Source: Acidimicrobiales bacterium
GTDB taxonomy: Bacteria > Actinomycetota > Acidimicrobiia > Acidimicrobiales > Palsa-688
NCBI GenBank assembly: GCA_036378675.1
Contig: DASUWA010000033.1
Location: 1 to 64,000 of the forward strand
Reading direction: 5' to 3'
Length of the DNA stretch: 64,000 nucleotides
Shown here: one piece after another, positions 26,614-35,186 of the stretch
Position numbering within the stretch: position 1 is the first letter of the stretch
How the letters are laid out: the number at the start of each line of letters is the position of its first letter
Notes under the pieces: model-generated
Database searches by the model: none
Told to the model about the DNA's origin: nothing
Seen by the model: only the letters and a program-made list of their open reading frames with translations
Translations under genes and position numbers: made by a program

Positions 26614-27136
26614 CGCAGTCCTCCTGTTCGTAAACGCGGCGAAAGGCCGCCTTGGCACGGATGAGCAGCGTCTCAGTGGCATGGACCGTGCGGCCGAGCT
26701 CGCTTGCTATTTCAGGGACTGGCAGGTCGTCGAGGTAGCGAAGCGTGAGGGCCGCTTTCTGGAAGGGAGCGAGCTTGTCGAGCACCGACCGAGCTCTCAT
26801 CGCCTCCATACGGACGTCCCAAGGATCTACGGCTTCAACCGTTCCGAATTCGTCGGCCAACGCACGCAGGCCGCGATCCTTCCGGCTCTCTCTGCGCCAA
26901 TAGTCGACAAGCTTGTGCCGGGCCACGCCGATCGCCCAGGGCACGCCGATGGGCGTGGCGGGCTCTTTTCTCGCCACATCGACAGCCGTCAGGAATACCT
27001 CAGAAGTGATCTCCTCGGCGATCGACCGGCTCGGGCAACGCGCCGAGAGGTAGCCGTAGACGTGGGGCAAGGCGTTGTCGTAGAAGGCGATGAAGTCCTC
27101 CCTCGAATGGTCGCTTGCCGGCATCTGCTGGCTCAC
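26606..27136 (-). CDS. ECF-type RNA polymerase sigma factor
   Basis: The product is 176 aa. Region 2 spans AFYDNALPHVYGYLSARC to TSEVFLTAVDVARKE and includes the -10 recognition helix VPWAIGVARHKLVDYWRR. Region 4 is DKLAPFQKAALTLRYLDD with the helix-turn-helix PEIASELGRTVHATETLL. No C-terminal regulatory extension is present, and no classical anti-sigma gene follows; a VOC protein overlaps its 3' end instead. The upstream 236 bases are divergent to the response regulator and hold GGGAACTTTTTTT and GGGGAACCC patterns that could be self-recognised promoter elements. Confidence 0.88.
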   Translation of the reverse strand: MSQQMPASDHSREDFIAFYDNALPHVYGYLSARCPSRSIAEEITSEVFLTAVDVARKEPATPIGVPWAIGVARHKLVDYWRRESRKDRGLRALADEFGTVEAVDPWDVRMEAMRARSVLDKLAPFQKAALTLRYLDDLPVPEIASELGRTVHATETLLIRAKAAFRRVYEQEDCDG

Positions 27137-27369
27137 ATCCCCTAAATCGTTCGGGGGAACCCGATTCCGACGCTCCGCCGGGAACTTTTTTTGACTTCTT
27201 TGATCGAGAGCACGAGGGAAATGATCGCTCAGACCCGGTTCTTGCTGATCCCGCCGCTTAGCAGACCTCCCGACCCTCCTTCCTTTTCGCCCTCTACGGT
27301 CGATAACCCTTCAGTTCTGGCCGATTTGCGCCGACACGTCGATCTGGACGGGTCCGCGTGAAGGAGACA

Positions 27370-27434
27370 ACGGTGGACGATTCCGCATCGGCGGAGGACG
27401 ATTTTGCATTGACGGTGGACGATTCCGCATCGGC
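27370..27434 (+). repeat. 21-bp triplicated repeat in the response regulator start
   Basis: Three 21-bp units lie in tandem; units one and three share 23 identical bases (27370-27392 and 27412-27434), and the middle unit is a diverged copy. Each unit encodes seven residues rich in Asp and Ala, and the first and third also offer GTG starts. Confidence 0.8.
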
Positions 27435-27822
27435 CGTGCTGGTTATTGACGATGAGCCATCGATCGTTCGGCTTCTGCGAGTGCTTCTGGAAGCCGACGG
27501 TTTCGTTGTCTTCGAGGCGATGACCGGCCCGATGGGGCTGGGGTTGATCCCGGTCGTCGAGCCGAAGGCAGTCGTCCTGGATGTGATGATGCCCGGGATG
27601 GACGGGGTCGAGGTGTGTTCTCACATAACCGAGGAGTTCCCGGACCTTCCGGTGGTCATCCTCACCGGTCGCGACGATCGTGAGCTCGAGGAGCGCTGCA
27701 TGGCTGCCGGCGCGAAGCGCTTCATGACAAAGCCGGTTCTGCCGGGGCAGCTCACCCGGGTTCTGAACGATGTCCTCGCGCCGGATGGGGACCGATCGCG
27801 AGGTCCTGCGGCCGTCGACTGA
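27373..27822 (+). CDS. Single-domain response regulator
   Basis: The product is 149 aa from GTG 27373 with AAGGAG six bases upstream; GTG 27358 is an earlier in-frame alternative. The receiver domain has the acid pair in VLVIDDEPS, the phospho-acceptor Asp in VVLDVMMPGMDG, the Thr/Ser switch in VVILTGRDD, and Lys in RFMTKPVLPG. No output domain follows. The N terminus carries an odd three-fold heptapeptide repeat (TVDDSAS, AEDDFAL, TVDDSAS). No kinase lies nearby. It probably acts by protein contact in a phosphorelay or on a neighbour. Confidence 0.87.
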   Translation: MDDSASAEDDFALTVDDSASAVLVIDDEPSIVRLLRVLLEADGFVVFEAMTGPMGLGLIPVVEPKAVVLDVMMPGMDGVEVCSHITEEFPDLPVVILTGRDDRELEERCMAAGAKRFMTKPVLPGQLTRVLNDVLAPDGDRSRGPAAVD

Positions 27823-27835
27823 ATAGGGTGCGAGC

Positions 27836-29080
27836 ATGCGCATCCTCGAACACCCCGATTGGGTTCGACGGCTGAACTACTTCGGCGACGCCGTAGGGAA
27901 CCCAGCTCGCATCGTCGGCCTTGACGCGCGCGAGATGCTGGACGTTGCCAGCTCGGCCTGCGGCCTAACCGATCTGGGCGAAGACGAATGGCCGGGCTGG
28001 ACCGAGACCTACGAACGGCAGATCGCCTCGATCAACGCCGACTCGAATCTGCATCTGCTCGGTCGCGTCCTCACGCGGAGCGAGGTGCTGCGCGTTCTCG
28101 AGACGTGGCTGCGCCTTCAGCAGCTCTGGAAGGAGCACCCGTCGACCGGCACCACCGCGATCAGAGAGCCCGTCTTCGTCGTGGGACCTCCGCGTACCGG
28201 AACGACCATCCTGCTCGAGCTTTTGGCGCTCGACCCGCAACTCCGAGCCCCGCTGGCCTACGAGGCTCTCTACCCGTTGAAGCAGAGCGGCAGCATCGAG
28301 ACCCGTCTCAAACTGTCCGAGTCTGAGCAGGAGCTGTGGGCCGACATTCATCCACCGTTCATGGCGATGCACGAGCTCGCCAGCGGTCTCCCCTGCGAGT
28401 GCGTGCACTTCCTGATGTACGACTTCTCCGGGCCGTACTGGGGGATGCTTTACGACACGCCGTCCTTCATGGGTTGGCAGCTGGAGCATCTCGAGACGCT
28501 TGGACGCGTGTACCGGCTTCATCGTCGAATGCTTCAGACCTTCCAGCATGAGACTCCTGACGCTCGCCCGCGTCGATGGCTGCTGAAGTCACCGTTTCAC
28601 GTGTCGACCCTTCCCGCGCTGTTCGCCGAGTACCCGGATGCGAAGGTCATCCACACCCACCGCGACCCGCAGAAGTTCCTCCCCTCGTTGATCAGCATTC
28701 TCTCAGCGGTGCGTTTCATGCGCAGCGATGCTGTGGACGTTGGCGCGCTAGCAGGCGCGATGGAAGCCATGTACAAGATGTTCCTTGAAGGCACTATCCA
28801 CGCGAGGGAAAACGCCGAGATCCCCGACAAGCAAATCGTCGACTCGCACTTCATCGAGCTGATGTCCGACCCCGTGAGCGCCTTACGCCGGATCTATGGC
28901 GAACTGCAGCTGGATTGGCCCGACAATCACGAGCAAGTCGTAAAGGACTACCTCGTCAACAAACCCAAGGACAAACATGGGGCTCACGCGTACTCATTAC
29001 CTGACGTGGGACTCGAGCGGGAATCAGTGAGGCGAAGCTTCGCGCCCTACGTCGCCCACTACGGAATCGCAGAGGAATGA
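27836..29080 (+). CDS. Sulfotransferase family protein
   Basis: The product is 414 aa from ATG. The PAPS 5'-phosphosulfate loop is FVVGPPRTGTTILLELL near residue 118. The PAPS 3'-phosphate site fits the region KVIHTHRDPQKFLPS, and later KDYLVNKPKDKHG ends the family alignment. It is cytoplasmic. The family transfers sulfate from PAPS to lipids, glycans or small hydroxyl compounds; actinobacterial members of this type are often linked to sterol or lipid modification. It sits 13 bases after the response regulator, so they may be co-transcribed. Confidence 0.83.
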   Translation: MRILEHPDWVRRLNYFGDAVGNPARIVGLDAREMLDVASSACGLTDLGEDEWPGWTETYERQIASINADSNLHLLGRVLTRSEVLRVLETWLRLQQLWKEHPSTGTTAIREPVFVVGPPRTGTTILLELLALDPQLRAPLAYEALYPLKQSGSIETRLKLSESEQELWADIHPPFMAMHELASGLPCECVHFLMYDFSGPYWGMLYDTPSFMGWQLEHLETLGRVYRLHRRMLQTFQHETPDARPRRWLLKSPFHVSTLPALFAEYPDAKVIHTHRDPQKFLPSLISILSAVRFMRSDAVDVGALAGAMEAMYKMFLEGTIHARENAEIPDKQIVDSHFIELMSDPVSALRRIYGELQLDWPDNHEQVVKDYLVNKPKDKHGAHAYSLPDVGLERESVRRSFAPYVAHYGIAEE

Positions 29081-29084
29081 CGCC

Positions 29085-30242
29085 TCAGAAGTCCGCAAGG
29101 TCGACCACTTGCGCGTCGGGAGTTTCGATCGGGCCGGCTGGGAGCATGTAGCGCCAGAACACGAGCCCAAATGGCCTGCCTTCCGTGTCAAGCCAATTCG
29201 GCGCGCCGGGATCCCGGTGCGACAGAACGATTCGAAACGTCCCGTCGGGTTCGACGTGGGTTTGAGCGCGATTGAGCGATACCTGGCGATGTGCGTAGTC
29301 GTAAGTCTGCAAATGCCGGTTCCAAAGGGACACGTTGGCGCAACGACACTCAGGCCAGCGACCGGTCATCAGCAGTGCCTGATCCGGACCGAGGAAATAC
29401 GGAGCCATGCTGTAAGCGGCATCGGCCGCCGCAAGGGCATGATCACCGGGGGATACCGGCGGCGGGAAGACGTTGATCTCTCGGGAGACAAAGGCGGGCT
29501 GTTCACCCTCACCGGGTCTGGTCTGCTCCAGAGATCTGGACCTGACATAGCGCTCCACCCGCCGAAATCCTGCTGCGACAGAGGCATCGTTGGGCGCCGG
29601 CAAGGGCGTTGGGCTGTCCAGGAGATCGATGCGAAGGGCCAGGTCCGGAATCGGGGGCACAGCCGCTGAGGCCTCCTGCTCGAAATAATGGCGGGTCGTC
29701 ACGCGCGTGGCATCGTCGTCCAGACCGATCCAGTTGCGGTCTCTTCTCGGCCCGCCGAGAAAGACCTCGAACCGACCTTCGGCGTCAATGTCGAACTCGG
29801 TGTCGTTGAGCACCCCCGCCGTTCGCTTGGGGAAGGCGCCGCCGACCCCGCCGGCCTCGACCGTGAAGGACACGTACACCGCACCGGCCGTCCGTCCGGT
29901 CACCCGATAGGCGAACCCAGGCGACACCGCGGCGTCGAAATATATGGCATCCGCGTTGTCGCCGAGGCTTTTCCGGGTCGACGTGACTATCTGTCGAAAG
30001 ACCGGCTGGCTCGGGTCGTCCTCGAAATGGCCAACGAACCCGCCTTCCAGCAGATGGGCCACGACCCTGAGCCCTCCGGCCACATCGTCCGGGGACGACA
30101 GCCCCCACTCGAGGCCGCAGAATCGGTCGGCCACCTCTCGCATAGTGGAAAGCAACTCGTCGAAAGCTGCCCGGGCCTCGCTCACGCGGTTGGCGCTCAG
30201 GAAGAGCCGGGCGAGTCTTGACCGGGGTGATGGTCCTTCCAA
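29085..30242 (-). CDS. DUF1214 domain protein
   Basis: The product is up to 385 aa. The segments LSTMREVADRFCGLEWGLS, FRQIVTSTRKSLGDNADA and VYVSFTVEAGGVGG with ITRTxHYF-like VTTRHYFEQE are typical of the DUF1214 family, which has beta-rich halves. No signal peptide or membrane segment is seen. The TTG at 30242 overlaps the 3' end of the NTF2-like gene by 46 bases; GTG 30185 is an in-frame alternative that avoids overlap. The family is of unknown biochemical function but often sits next to lipid or steroid catabolic genes. It converges with the sulfotransferase gene, with five bases between stops. Confidence 0.78.
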   Translation of the reverse strand: MEGPSPRSRLARLFLSANRVSEARAAFDELLSTMREVADRFCGLEWGLSSPDDVAGGLRVVAHLLEGGFVGHFEDDPSQPVFRQIVTSTRKSLGDNADAIYFDAAVSPGFAYRVTGRTAGAVYVSFTVEAGGVGGAFPKRTAGVLNDTEFDIDAEGRFEVFLGGPRRDRNWIGLDDDATRVTTRHYFEQEASAAVPPIPDLALRIDLLDSPTPLPAPNDASVAAGFRRVERYVRSRSLEQTRPGEGEQPAFVSREINVFPPPVSPGDHALAAADAAYSMAPYFLGPDQALLMTGRWPECRCANVSLWNRHLQTYDYAHRQVSLNRAQTHVEPDGTFRIVLSHRDPGAPNWLDTEGRPFGLVFWRYMLPAGPIETPDAQVVDLADF

Positions 30243-30670
30243 GCCTTCATCCAGGCCATGACCATCTCCCCGAATTCAGCGGGGTTGTAGATGTCCTCCT
30301 CTTCCGAGAAAAGCCCATCGCCGGCATAGATCAACCGGGTCCAGTTCACGGCTCGGTACTCCTTGCCGTCCCCGGGGTCGGTCATAACGTTGGCGATCTG
30401 TCCGACTATCACCCCGTTCTCGGCGTCGATCACGTGCCAATCCCATGGATACGACTGCATCTGGTTGATCGGCCAGCGTGCCATTTCAGGGACGATCCAT
30501 TCACGAACGGCTTTCTTGCCGTGGAACTCGCCGTAGTGATGCTCGACGTAGTGAACGTCGTCTGTGAAACAGTCGAGGAAGACTTCCCAATTCCCAGTTC
30601 GTCCGGCCTCGGCGGCTGCTGACCGATAGTGGTCGAAGGCCGCTTCGATATCCCCTCTGGTGTACGTCAC
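30197..30670 (-). CDS. NTF2-like / SnoaL-like protein
   Basis: The product is 157 aa from ATG 30670. It has the cone-shaped NTF2 fold layout: GDIEAAFDHYRSAAAEA helix, GNWEVFLDCFTDDVHYVEHH, GKKAVREWIVPEMARW, and terminal strands with YRAVNWTRLIYAGDGLF and YNPAEFGEMVMAW. HYVEHHYGEF carries a His cluster in the pocket. Members are isomerases, dehydratases or hydrolase-like proteins acting on hydrophobic small molecules. It is upstream of, and overlapping, the DUF1214 gene. Confidence 0.82.
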   Translation of the reverse strand: MTYTRGDIEAAFDHYRSAAAEAGRTGNWEVFLDCFTDDVHYVEHHYGEFHGKKAVREWIVPEMARWPINQMQSYPWDWHVIDAENGVIVGQIANVMTDPGDGKEYRAVNWTRLIYAGDGLFSEEEDIYNPAEFGEMVMAWMKAWKDHHPGQDSPGSS

Positions 30671-30793
30671 GATCGAGAAGATACTCGGCGCCCGTAGGGT
30701 CTACCTCTCGCGCACTTCATTTCTGGTGATCCCACCAGATCGGGTGCCACCCGCTGAGAGCATCTCTCCCCCGATTGCGGGCATACTTGTCGC

Positions 30794-30961
30794 GTGAAGC
30801 GCCGCCTCAACGCGTCGCAGGTCGCCGAGCTAGCCGAACTGCTCGAAGAAGCCCCGGTTCGGGCCGGCGTAGTCGACCAAGTCCTCCAAGCGGCCGAGGA
30901 GCGAAGAGGAATGACCCCTAGGCTGGATGAAGACCGCAGGGAGCAGGAGGGTCCGGGCTAG
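30794..30961 (+). CDS. Possible small protein, 55 aa
   Basis: From GTG 30794 to TAG 30961 the frame reads MKRRLNASQVAELAELLEEA and continues VDQVLQAAEERRGMTPRL. The composition is helical, charged and Leu/Glu-rich, and it fits a small regulatory or toxin/antitoxin-like protein, but no family is recognised and no ribosome site is obvious. It would lie upstream of the frameshifted DoxX-like gene on the same strand. Confidence 0.4.
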   Translation: MKRRLNASQVAELAELLEEAPVRAGVVDQVLQAAEERRGMTPRLDEDRREQEGPG

Positions 30962-30997
30962 CGCTTCAAGAAAGATCGAGCCTACGATTCGGGACCG

Positions 30998-31410
30998 ATG
31001 GCTCTCGCGCTGCGGAGATCCAATCGGCTGATTGTGGGTCTCATTGGTGCCCAGGCGATGAACGCCGCGTTCGACACCGTTGCGCTGTACCCCGTGGCTC
31101 GATCATCCAAATGGGGCGTCGGTCTAAGCGTTGGGCCAGCGAGCATCTCGACCACCTCGGATTCCCAGATCAGCTCCGATTCGTCTTCCCGATAGTCAAG
31201 GCGAGTTCGGCACTCGGCCTCGCCGTCGGACTTCGGTCCCGAGCCGTAGGGAGGTTGACGGCCGCTTCGATCGTCGCCTACTTCATCATCGGTCTCGGCT
31301 TCCACGCCCGAGCCAAGGACGCAGCGACCGAATACGCCCCGGCGGTCGGCATGCTCTTGTGGTCGTACTTGGTGCTGCGTGCCTTCGGATCCGATGCAAG
31401 CTCCGACTGA
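30998..31410 (+). pseudogene. DoxX-like membrane protein with a one-base frameshift
   Basis: The N-terminal part (LIVGLIGAQAMNAAFDTVALY) is in one frame from ATG 30998. The rest (SEHLDHLGFPDQLRFVFP, then IVKASSALGLAVGLRS, then LGFHARAKDAATEYAPAVG) is in the next frame and ends at 31410. The joined product of about 137 aa is a four-helix DoxX-type membrane protein. The shift fits one missing G in the four-G run at 31113-31116: a fifth would give KWGRRSKRWASEHLDHLGF. DoxX-like proteins are associated with redox control in the membrane. It is either inactivated or an assembly error. Confidence 0.72.
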
Positions 31411-31915
31411 ACCTTCGGCGATCGCCAAAGGAAGCGATCTTCGAGTGGTTCCGTTCATCCCCGCGGCCGTCCTGACGCTTGTCACGGGCGGGATCATGAT
31501 GACTGCCGGATACATCTTCGCCACCGACGGGTGGGCGCTGGCTGGACCAATCATGATTCCATCGGGTCCGCTCATCTCCGTAGCCTTCGCTCTCGCGAGA
31601 CGACCCAGAAGACCTGCACGGTCTTCTGACATGAAGGTCCGAGTCCGACACATCGCGTCGATCGCCCTCGGGCTGCCCTCTCCGGGAGGCGATGTGACGT
31701 TGACGGTGACACTGCTGATCACCATCGTCACCCTCCTTGCTGGGGCAGTGATGGTCGTCGCCGGTTACGCCACCGCAGCGTGGAATCTCGCGATCGCGCC
31801 GCCGCTGATTGTGGCGAGCGGATTGATCATCACAGGAGCGTTCGTCATCGCCGATAGAGCGGATCGCTCAGGCAATCGTGATCAAGATCGGAGCGAACGG
31901 ATTAAGGAGGAATAG
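31394..31915 (+). CDS. Membrane protein with four predicted helices
   Basis: The product is about 173 aa from ATG 31394 (GTG 31379 is possible); the start overlaps the end of the DoxX-like gene. Helices: FIPAAVLTLVTGGIMMTAG, then WALAGPIMIPSGPLISVAFAL, then VTLLITIVTLLAGAVMVVAG, then LAIAPPLIVASGLIITGA. The two halves look like a tandem duplication of a two-helix unit (both pairs follow GGIMM/GAVMV with AGY). The tail is charged (RSGNRDQDRSERIKEE). Function unknown. It is coupled to the next gene by overlapping TAGTG. Confidence 0.65.
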   Translation: MQAPTEPSAIAKGSDLRVVPFIPAAVLTLVTGGIMMTAGYIFATDGWALAGPIMIPSGPLISVAFALARRPRRPARSSDMKVRVRHIASIALGLPSPGGDVTLTVTLLITIVTLLAGAVMVVAGYATAAWNLAIAPPLIVASGLIITGAFVIADRADRSGNRDQDRSERIKEE

Positions 31916-32634
31916 TGGGCCAGCTGACCGGGAAAGTGGCGATCATCACGGGTGGGGCGCGGGGACAAGGAGCAGCCGAGGGTCGTCTTTTTGTCGCCGA
32001 GGGAGCGACGGTCTACCTAACTGATGTCCTCGCTGACGAGGGCGCCAAGACTGCCGCCGATGTCGGAGCGATCTTTTTCGAACATGACGTTGCCTCGCGT
32101 GACGCCTGGGTGACGGTCGTGCAGCAGGTCCTCAGCGACCAGGGTCACATCGACGTCTTGGTGAACAACGCCGGGATTCTGGAATGGAAGAACCTGGCCG
32201 ACACATCGCTCGACACGTGGGATCGGATCGTCGCGGTGAACCAGACCGGGGTGTTCCTTGGCATGCAGGCTGTGGCTCCGCAGATGATCAAGCAAAAGTC
32301 CGGATCTATCATCAACCTGTCATCGATCGCTGGGCTCAGGAGTTCAGGGGCGTGCTTCGCCTACGGGGCGACGAAGTGGGCGGTCCGGGGCATGACCAAG
32401 AGTGCCGCCCAGGAACTTGGGCCTCATGGGATCAGGGTCAACTCCATCCATCCGGGCATCATTGACACACCGATGATGGCGGGGGTGCCCCTCGATCAGC
32501 TGACCGCCAACGTGCCGCTGGGGCGCTATGCCGCCGCCGATGAAGTGGCCAAGCTGGCGTTGTGGCTGGCGTCCGACGAAAGCGCCTACGCGAACGGGGC
32601 GGAGTGGGTGCTCGACGGAGGATTCACGGCCTAA
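31915..32634 (+). CDS. Short-chain dehydrogenase/reductase (hydroxysteroid-type)
   Basis: The product is 239 aa from GTG 31915. NAD loop TGGARGQG (residues 13-20), NNAG near residue 80, and the catalytic YGATK with Tyr150 and Lys154 are present. The Rossmann second strand ends in Asp (VYLTDVLADE), favouring NAD over NADP. The ARGQG loop and overall pattern are those of bacterial 3-alpha/20-beta-hydroxysteroid dehydrogenases, which accept sterols and other secondary alcohols. It is the last gene of a small plus-strand group, and 78 bases separate it from cydA. Confidence 0.88.
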   Translation: MGQLTGKVAIITGGARGQGAAEGRLFVAEGATVYLTDVLADEGAKTAADVGAIFFEHDVASRDAWVTVVQQVLSDQGHIDVLVNNAGILEWKNLADTSLDTWDRIVAVNQTGVFLGMQAVAPQMIKQKSGSIINLSSIAGLRSSGACFAYGATKWAVRGMTKSAAQELGPHGIRVNSIHPGIIDTPMMAGVPLDQLTANVPLGRYAAADEVAKLALWLASDESAYANGAEWVLDGGFTA

Positions 32635-32712
32635 GCCTCTCCACATCCGAACAGCACGCTAAAGCTTGGTCACGTTGTCGAAGGATCCCTCGATGTGGTG
32701 GCATGAGAGGGC

Positions 32713-34113
32713 GTGGGTGCTGCCTCGCTGTCCTCCGTAGCGCCATTCATCGCCGCGGTTGTTCCGACGCGGGCCCAGATGGCGGCGACCCTGGGATTCC
32801 ACATCATCCTGGCCTGCCTGGGGATCGCCTTGCCGTCCATCGTGTTGCTGGCCGAGTTCGTCGGCTTGCGCCGGCGGGACGAGACAGCGATGAGGTTGGC
32901 ACGTCGGTGGTCTCAGGCCATGGGCGTGCTGATCGCAGTCGGCGCGGTCACTGGGACCGTGCTGTCGTTCGAGATGGGCCTGTTGTGGCCGGGCCTGATG
33001 CGCCGGTATGGAGCCGTGCTCGGATTCCCCTTCGGGGTCGAGGGTGTGTTCTTCTTCCTGGAGGCGATCTTCGCTGGGGTCTACCTTTACGGCTGGCGGC
33101 GCCTGCCCGGGTGGGCGCATTTTTGGAGCGGGATCCCCATCGCCGTGAGCGGGATCTTCGGAGCGATGTCGGTTATCGCGGTGAACGCCTGGATGAACCA
33201 GCCGGGCGGATTCATCGAGCGTGCCGGCAAGGTTGTTTCGGTCAGACCGTGGCAGGTGTTCTTCAACCACGCGGCTCTCTATGAGATGCCCCACATGATC
33301 CTGGCCGCCTACATGGTCTCGGGGTTCCTCGTCGCGGGTGTGTATGCCGCCGGCGTGCTGCGCGGCCGCCGCGACCGCTACCACTACACCGGGTTCGCCC
33401 TGGGGTTCGTGCCGGCCGCCGTGTTGACCCCATTCCAGATCTTCGTAGGCGACACTGCGGCGAGGGCAATCGCCCGTGACCAGCCGGTCAAGTTCGCCGC
33501 AATGGAGTACGTAGCGCGCACCGGAAGGAACGTGCCGGAGTGGTTGGGCGGGGTGTACACCGGGGGTCATGTCTATGGGGGCTTGAAGATTCCGGACCTG
33601 GACTCGCTGCTCGTGGGCTTCGGGCCGGGCACCAAAGTCGTCGGCTGGGACACCGTCCGTGCCGCATATCGCCCCCCCGTCGCGTGGTTGATCCACCTGT
33701 GCTTCGACGCCATGGTGGGAATCGGCTTCCTGCTGCTGCTCGCCGGGTTGTGGTCCGCTTATGAGTGGTGGCGGCGACGGCGTCTACCCCCGCACAGGCT
33801 GTTCTGGTGGGTCGGTGCGATCAGCGGATTGGCCGCCATCGTGGCCATGGAGGCGGGCTGGGTCGTAACCGAGGTCGGTCGCCAGCCGTGGGTGGTCTAC
33901 CGGCGGCAGACGACCGACGCAGCGGCCACAACCAATGGAGGCGTGCTCGTCAGTTTGAGCATCGTGGTCGTCCTCTATGCGTTGCTCGGCGCGGCGACGA
34001 TCCTGATTTTGAGGACTCTGGCTCGGAGATGGCGTCGAGGTGACCTGGAGGAAGGCGCGGTGCCCTACGGCCCGTCGCCCGCTCCCGTTCTCGACCGAAC
34101 GGAGATCGTCTGA
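32713..34113 (+). CDS. cydA: Cytochrome bd quinol oxidase subunit I
   Basis: The product is 466 aa from GTG. LGFHIILACLGIALP has the histidine near the outer heme site. VLSFEMGLLWPGLMRRYG and FGVEGVFFFLEAIFAGVYLYGW carry conserved membrane acidic residues. WVVTEVGRQPWVVYRRQTT is the quinol-oxidation loop region of the CydA family. Nine helices are expected. It reduces oxygen to water with menaquinol at low oxygen and is resistant to some inhibitors. It pairs with CydB, coupled by TGATG overlap. No cydCD genes are in the window. Confidence 0.93.
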   Translation: MGAASLSSVAPFIAAVVPTRAQMAATLGFHIILACLGIALPSIVLLAEFVGLRRRDETAMRLARRWSQAMGVLIAVGAVTGTVLSFEMGLLWPGLMRRYGAVLGFPFGVEGVFFFLEAIFAGVYLYGWRRLPGWAHFWSGIPIAVSGIFGAMSVIAVNAWMNQPGGFIERAGKVVSVRPWQVFFNHAALYEMPHMILAAYMVSGFLVAGVYAAGVLRGRRDRYHYTGFALGFVPAAVLTPFQIFVGDTAARAIARDQPVKFAAMEYVARTGRNVPEWLGGVYTGGHVYGGLKIPDLDSLLVGFGPGTKVVGWDTVRAAYRPPVAWLIHLCFDAMVGIGFLLLLAGLWSAYEWWRRRRLPPHRLFWWVGAISGLAAIVAMEAGWVVTEVGRQPWVVYRRQTTDAAATTNGGVLVSLSIVVVLYALLGAATILILRTLARRWRRGDLEEGAVPYGPSPAPVLDRTEIV

Positions 34114-35171
34114 TGGCCGCGGACGCGGTGGGTGGGATCCTTCTAGCTGGGATCGCGTTGTACGCGATCTTGGGTGGAGCCGACTTCGGCGGCGGTCTGT
34201 GGGATCTCTTGGCCGGCGGGGACCGGCGAGGGTGGGCTCCGCGGCGCCTGATCGACGATTCGATCACGCCGGTATGGGAAGCAAACCACGTCTGGTTGGT
34301 CTTCGACCTGGTCATCTTCTGGACTGCGTTTCCCAGCGCCTTCGCCGACGTCATGAACACCGCCGCGCTGCCGTTGTGGCTAGCAGTAGGCGGCATCGTG
34401 CTGCGCGGATCGGGGTTCGCGTTTCGCAAGGAGGTCTCCCGCCTGAGTCTGGTCCGAGCGACCGGCGCCATCTTCGCTCTCTCGTCGTTGATGACCCCGT
34501 TCTTCATGGGAACCGTGATCGGGGCCATAGCCAGCGGCAGCGTCCACGCAAACGCGAACCACGCGAGCCTCTACGCCTGGACGAATACCACTTCGCTGTT
34601 GGCGGGCTTCTTGTTCGTCGCGGCTTGTGGCTACCTGGCTGCCGTCTACCTGACCGGCGAGGCCGCCCGCCGCGCTGACGACAAGTTGCGGGTCTACTTC
34701 TCACGTCGGTCCCAAGCTGCTGGGCTCGTGGCCGGAGCCCTTTCGCTGGGCCTCCTGGCCGAGTTGCACAGCTCGAATCGGGCGCTCTACAGACACCTAA
34801 CTGGACGGGCGCTTCCCCTCGTGATCCTTTCGGGAGTGTGCGGTCTCGCCGTCATCGGTCTGTTGATGATTCCGCGAATGAGGCTGTGGGCACCTCGGGC
34901 GGTCGCCGCCCTCGGAGTTGCAGCCGTCATCTGGGGTTGGGGAGTCGCGCAGTATCCGGCGCTGCTTCCGGGCACGACGGTCACCTTGAGCAACGCCGGC
35001 GCACCGCACGCCGTTCTCGTTGCGCTGATAGTTCTGTTCGGCGCGGCCGTCGTCCTGATCGGTCCCCCGTTCGCCCTGCTCTTCAACCTGCAAGGCCGCC
35101 GCCTGCTGAGCTCTGACGAACCACCCCTTCTTTCGACCACTGACCCGCACGCGATGCAAGATCCTCAGTGA
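34113..35171 (+). CDS. cydB: Cytochrome bd quinol oxidase subunit II
   Basis: The product is 352 aa from the ATG at 34113. It begins LAGIALYAILGGADFGGGLWDL, the CydB first-helix signature. PVWEANHVWLVFDLVIFWTAFPSAF is the second conserved block. Eight helices follow. It stabilises CydA and the heme-bearing dimer. The C terminus (SSDEPPLLSTTDPHAMQDP) is a soluble tail. The gene ends 15 bases from the convergent FtsX-type permease gene. Confidence 0.93.
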   Translation: MAADAVGGILLAGIALYAILGGADFGGGLWDLLAGGDRRGWAPRRLIDDSITPVWEANHVWLVFDLVIFWTAFPSAFADVMNTAALPLWLAVGGIVLRGSGFAFRKEVSRLSLVRATGAIFALSSLMTPFFMGTVIGAIASGSVHANANHASLYAWTNTTSLLAGFLFVAACGYLAAVYLTGEAARRADDKLRVYFSRRSQAAGLVAGALSLGLLAELHSSNRALYRHLTGRALPLVILSGVCGLAVIGLLMIPRMRLWAPRAVAALGVAAVIWGWGVAQYPALLPGTTVTLSNAGAPHAVLVALIVLFGAAVVLIGPPFALLFNLQGRRLLSSDEPPLLSTTDPHAMQDPQ

Positions 35172-35186
35172 GCCCGGTGCCCGGCT

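Noticed and set aside
32659-33696. Minus-strand frame (345 aa) antisense to cydA.
   Set aside because: CydA is unmistakable on the plus strand; the antisense frame is low-complexity, polar and has no domain.
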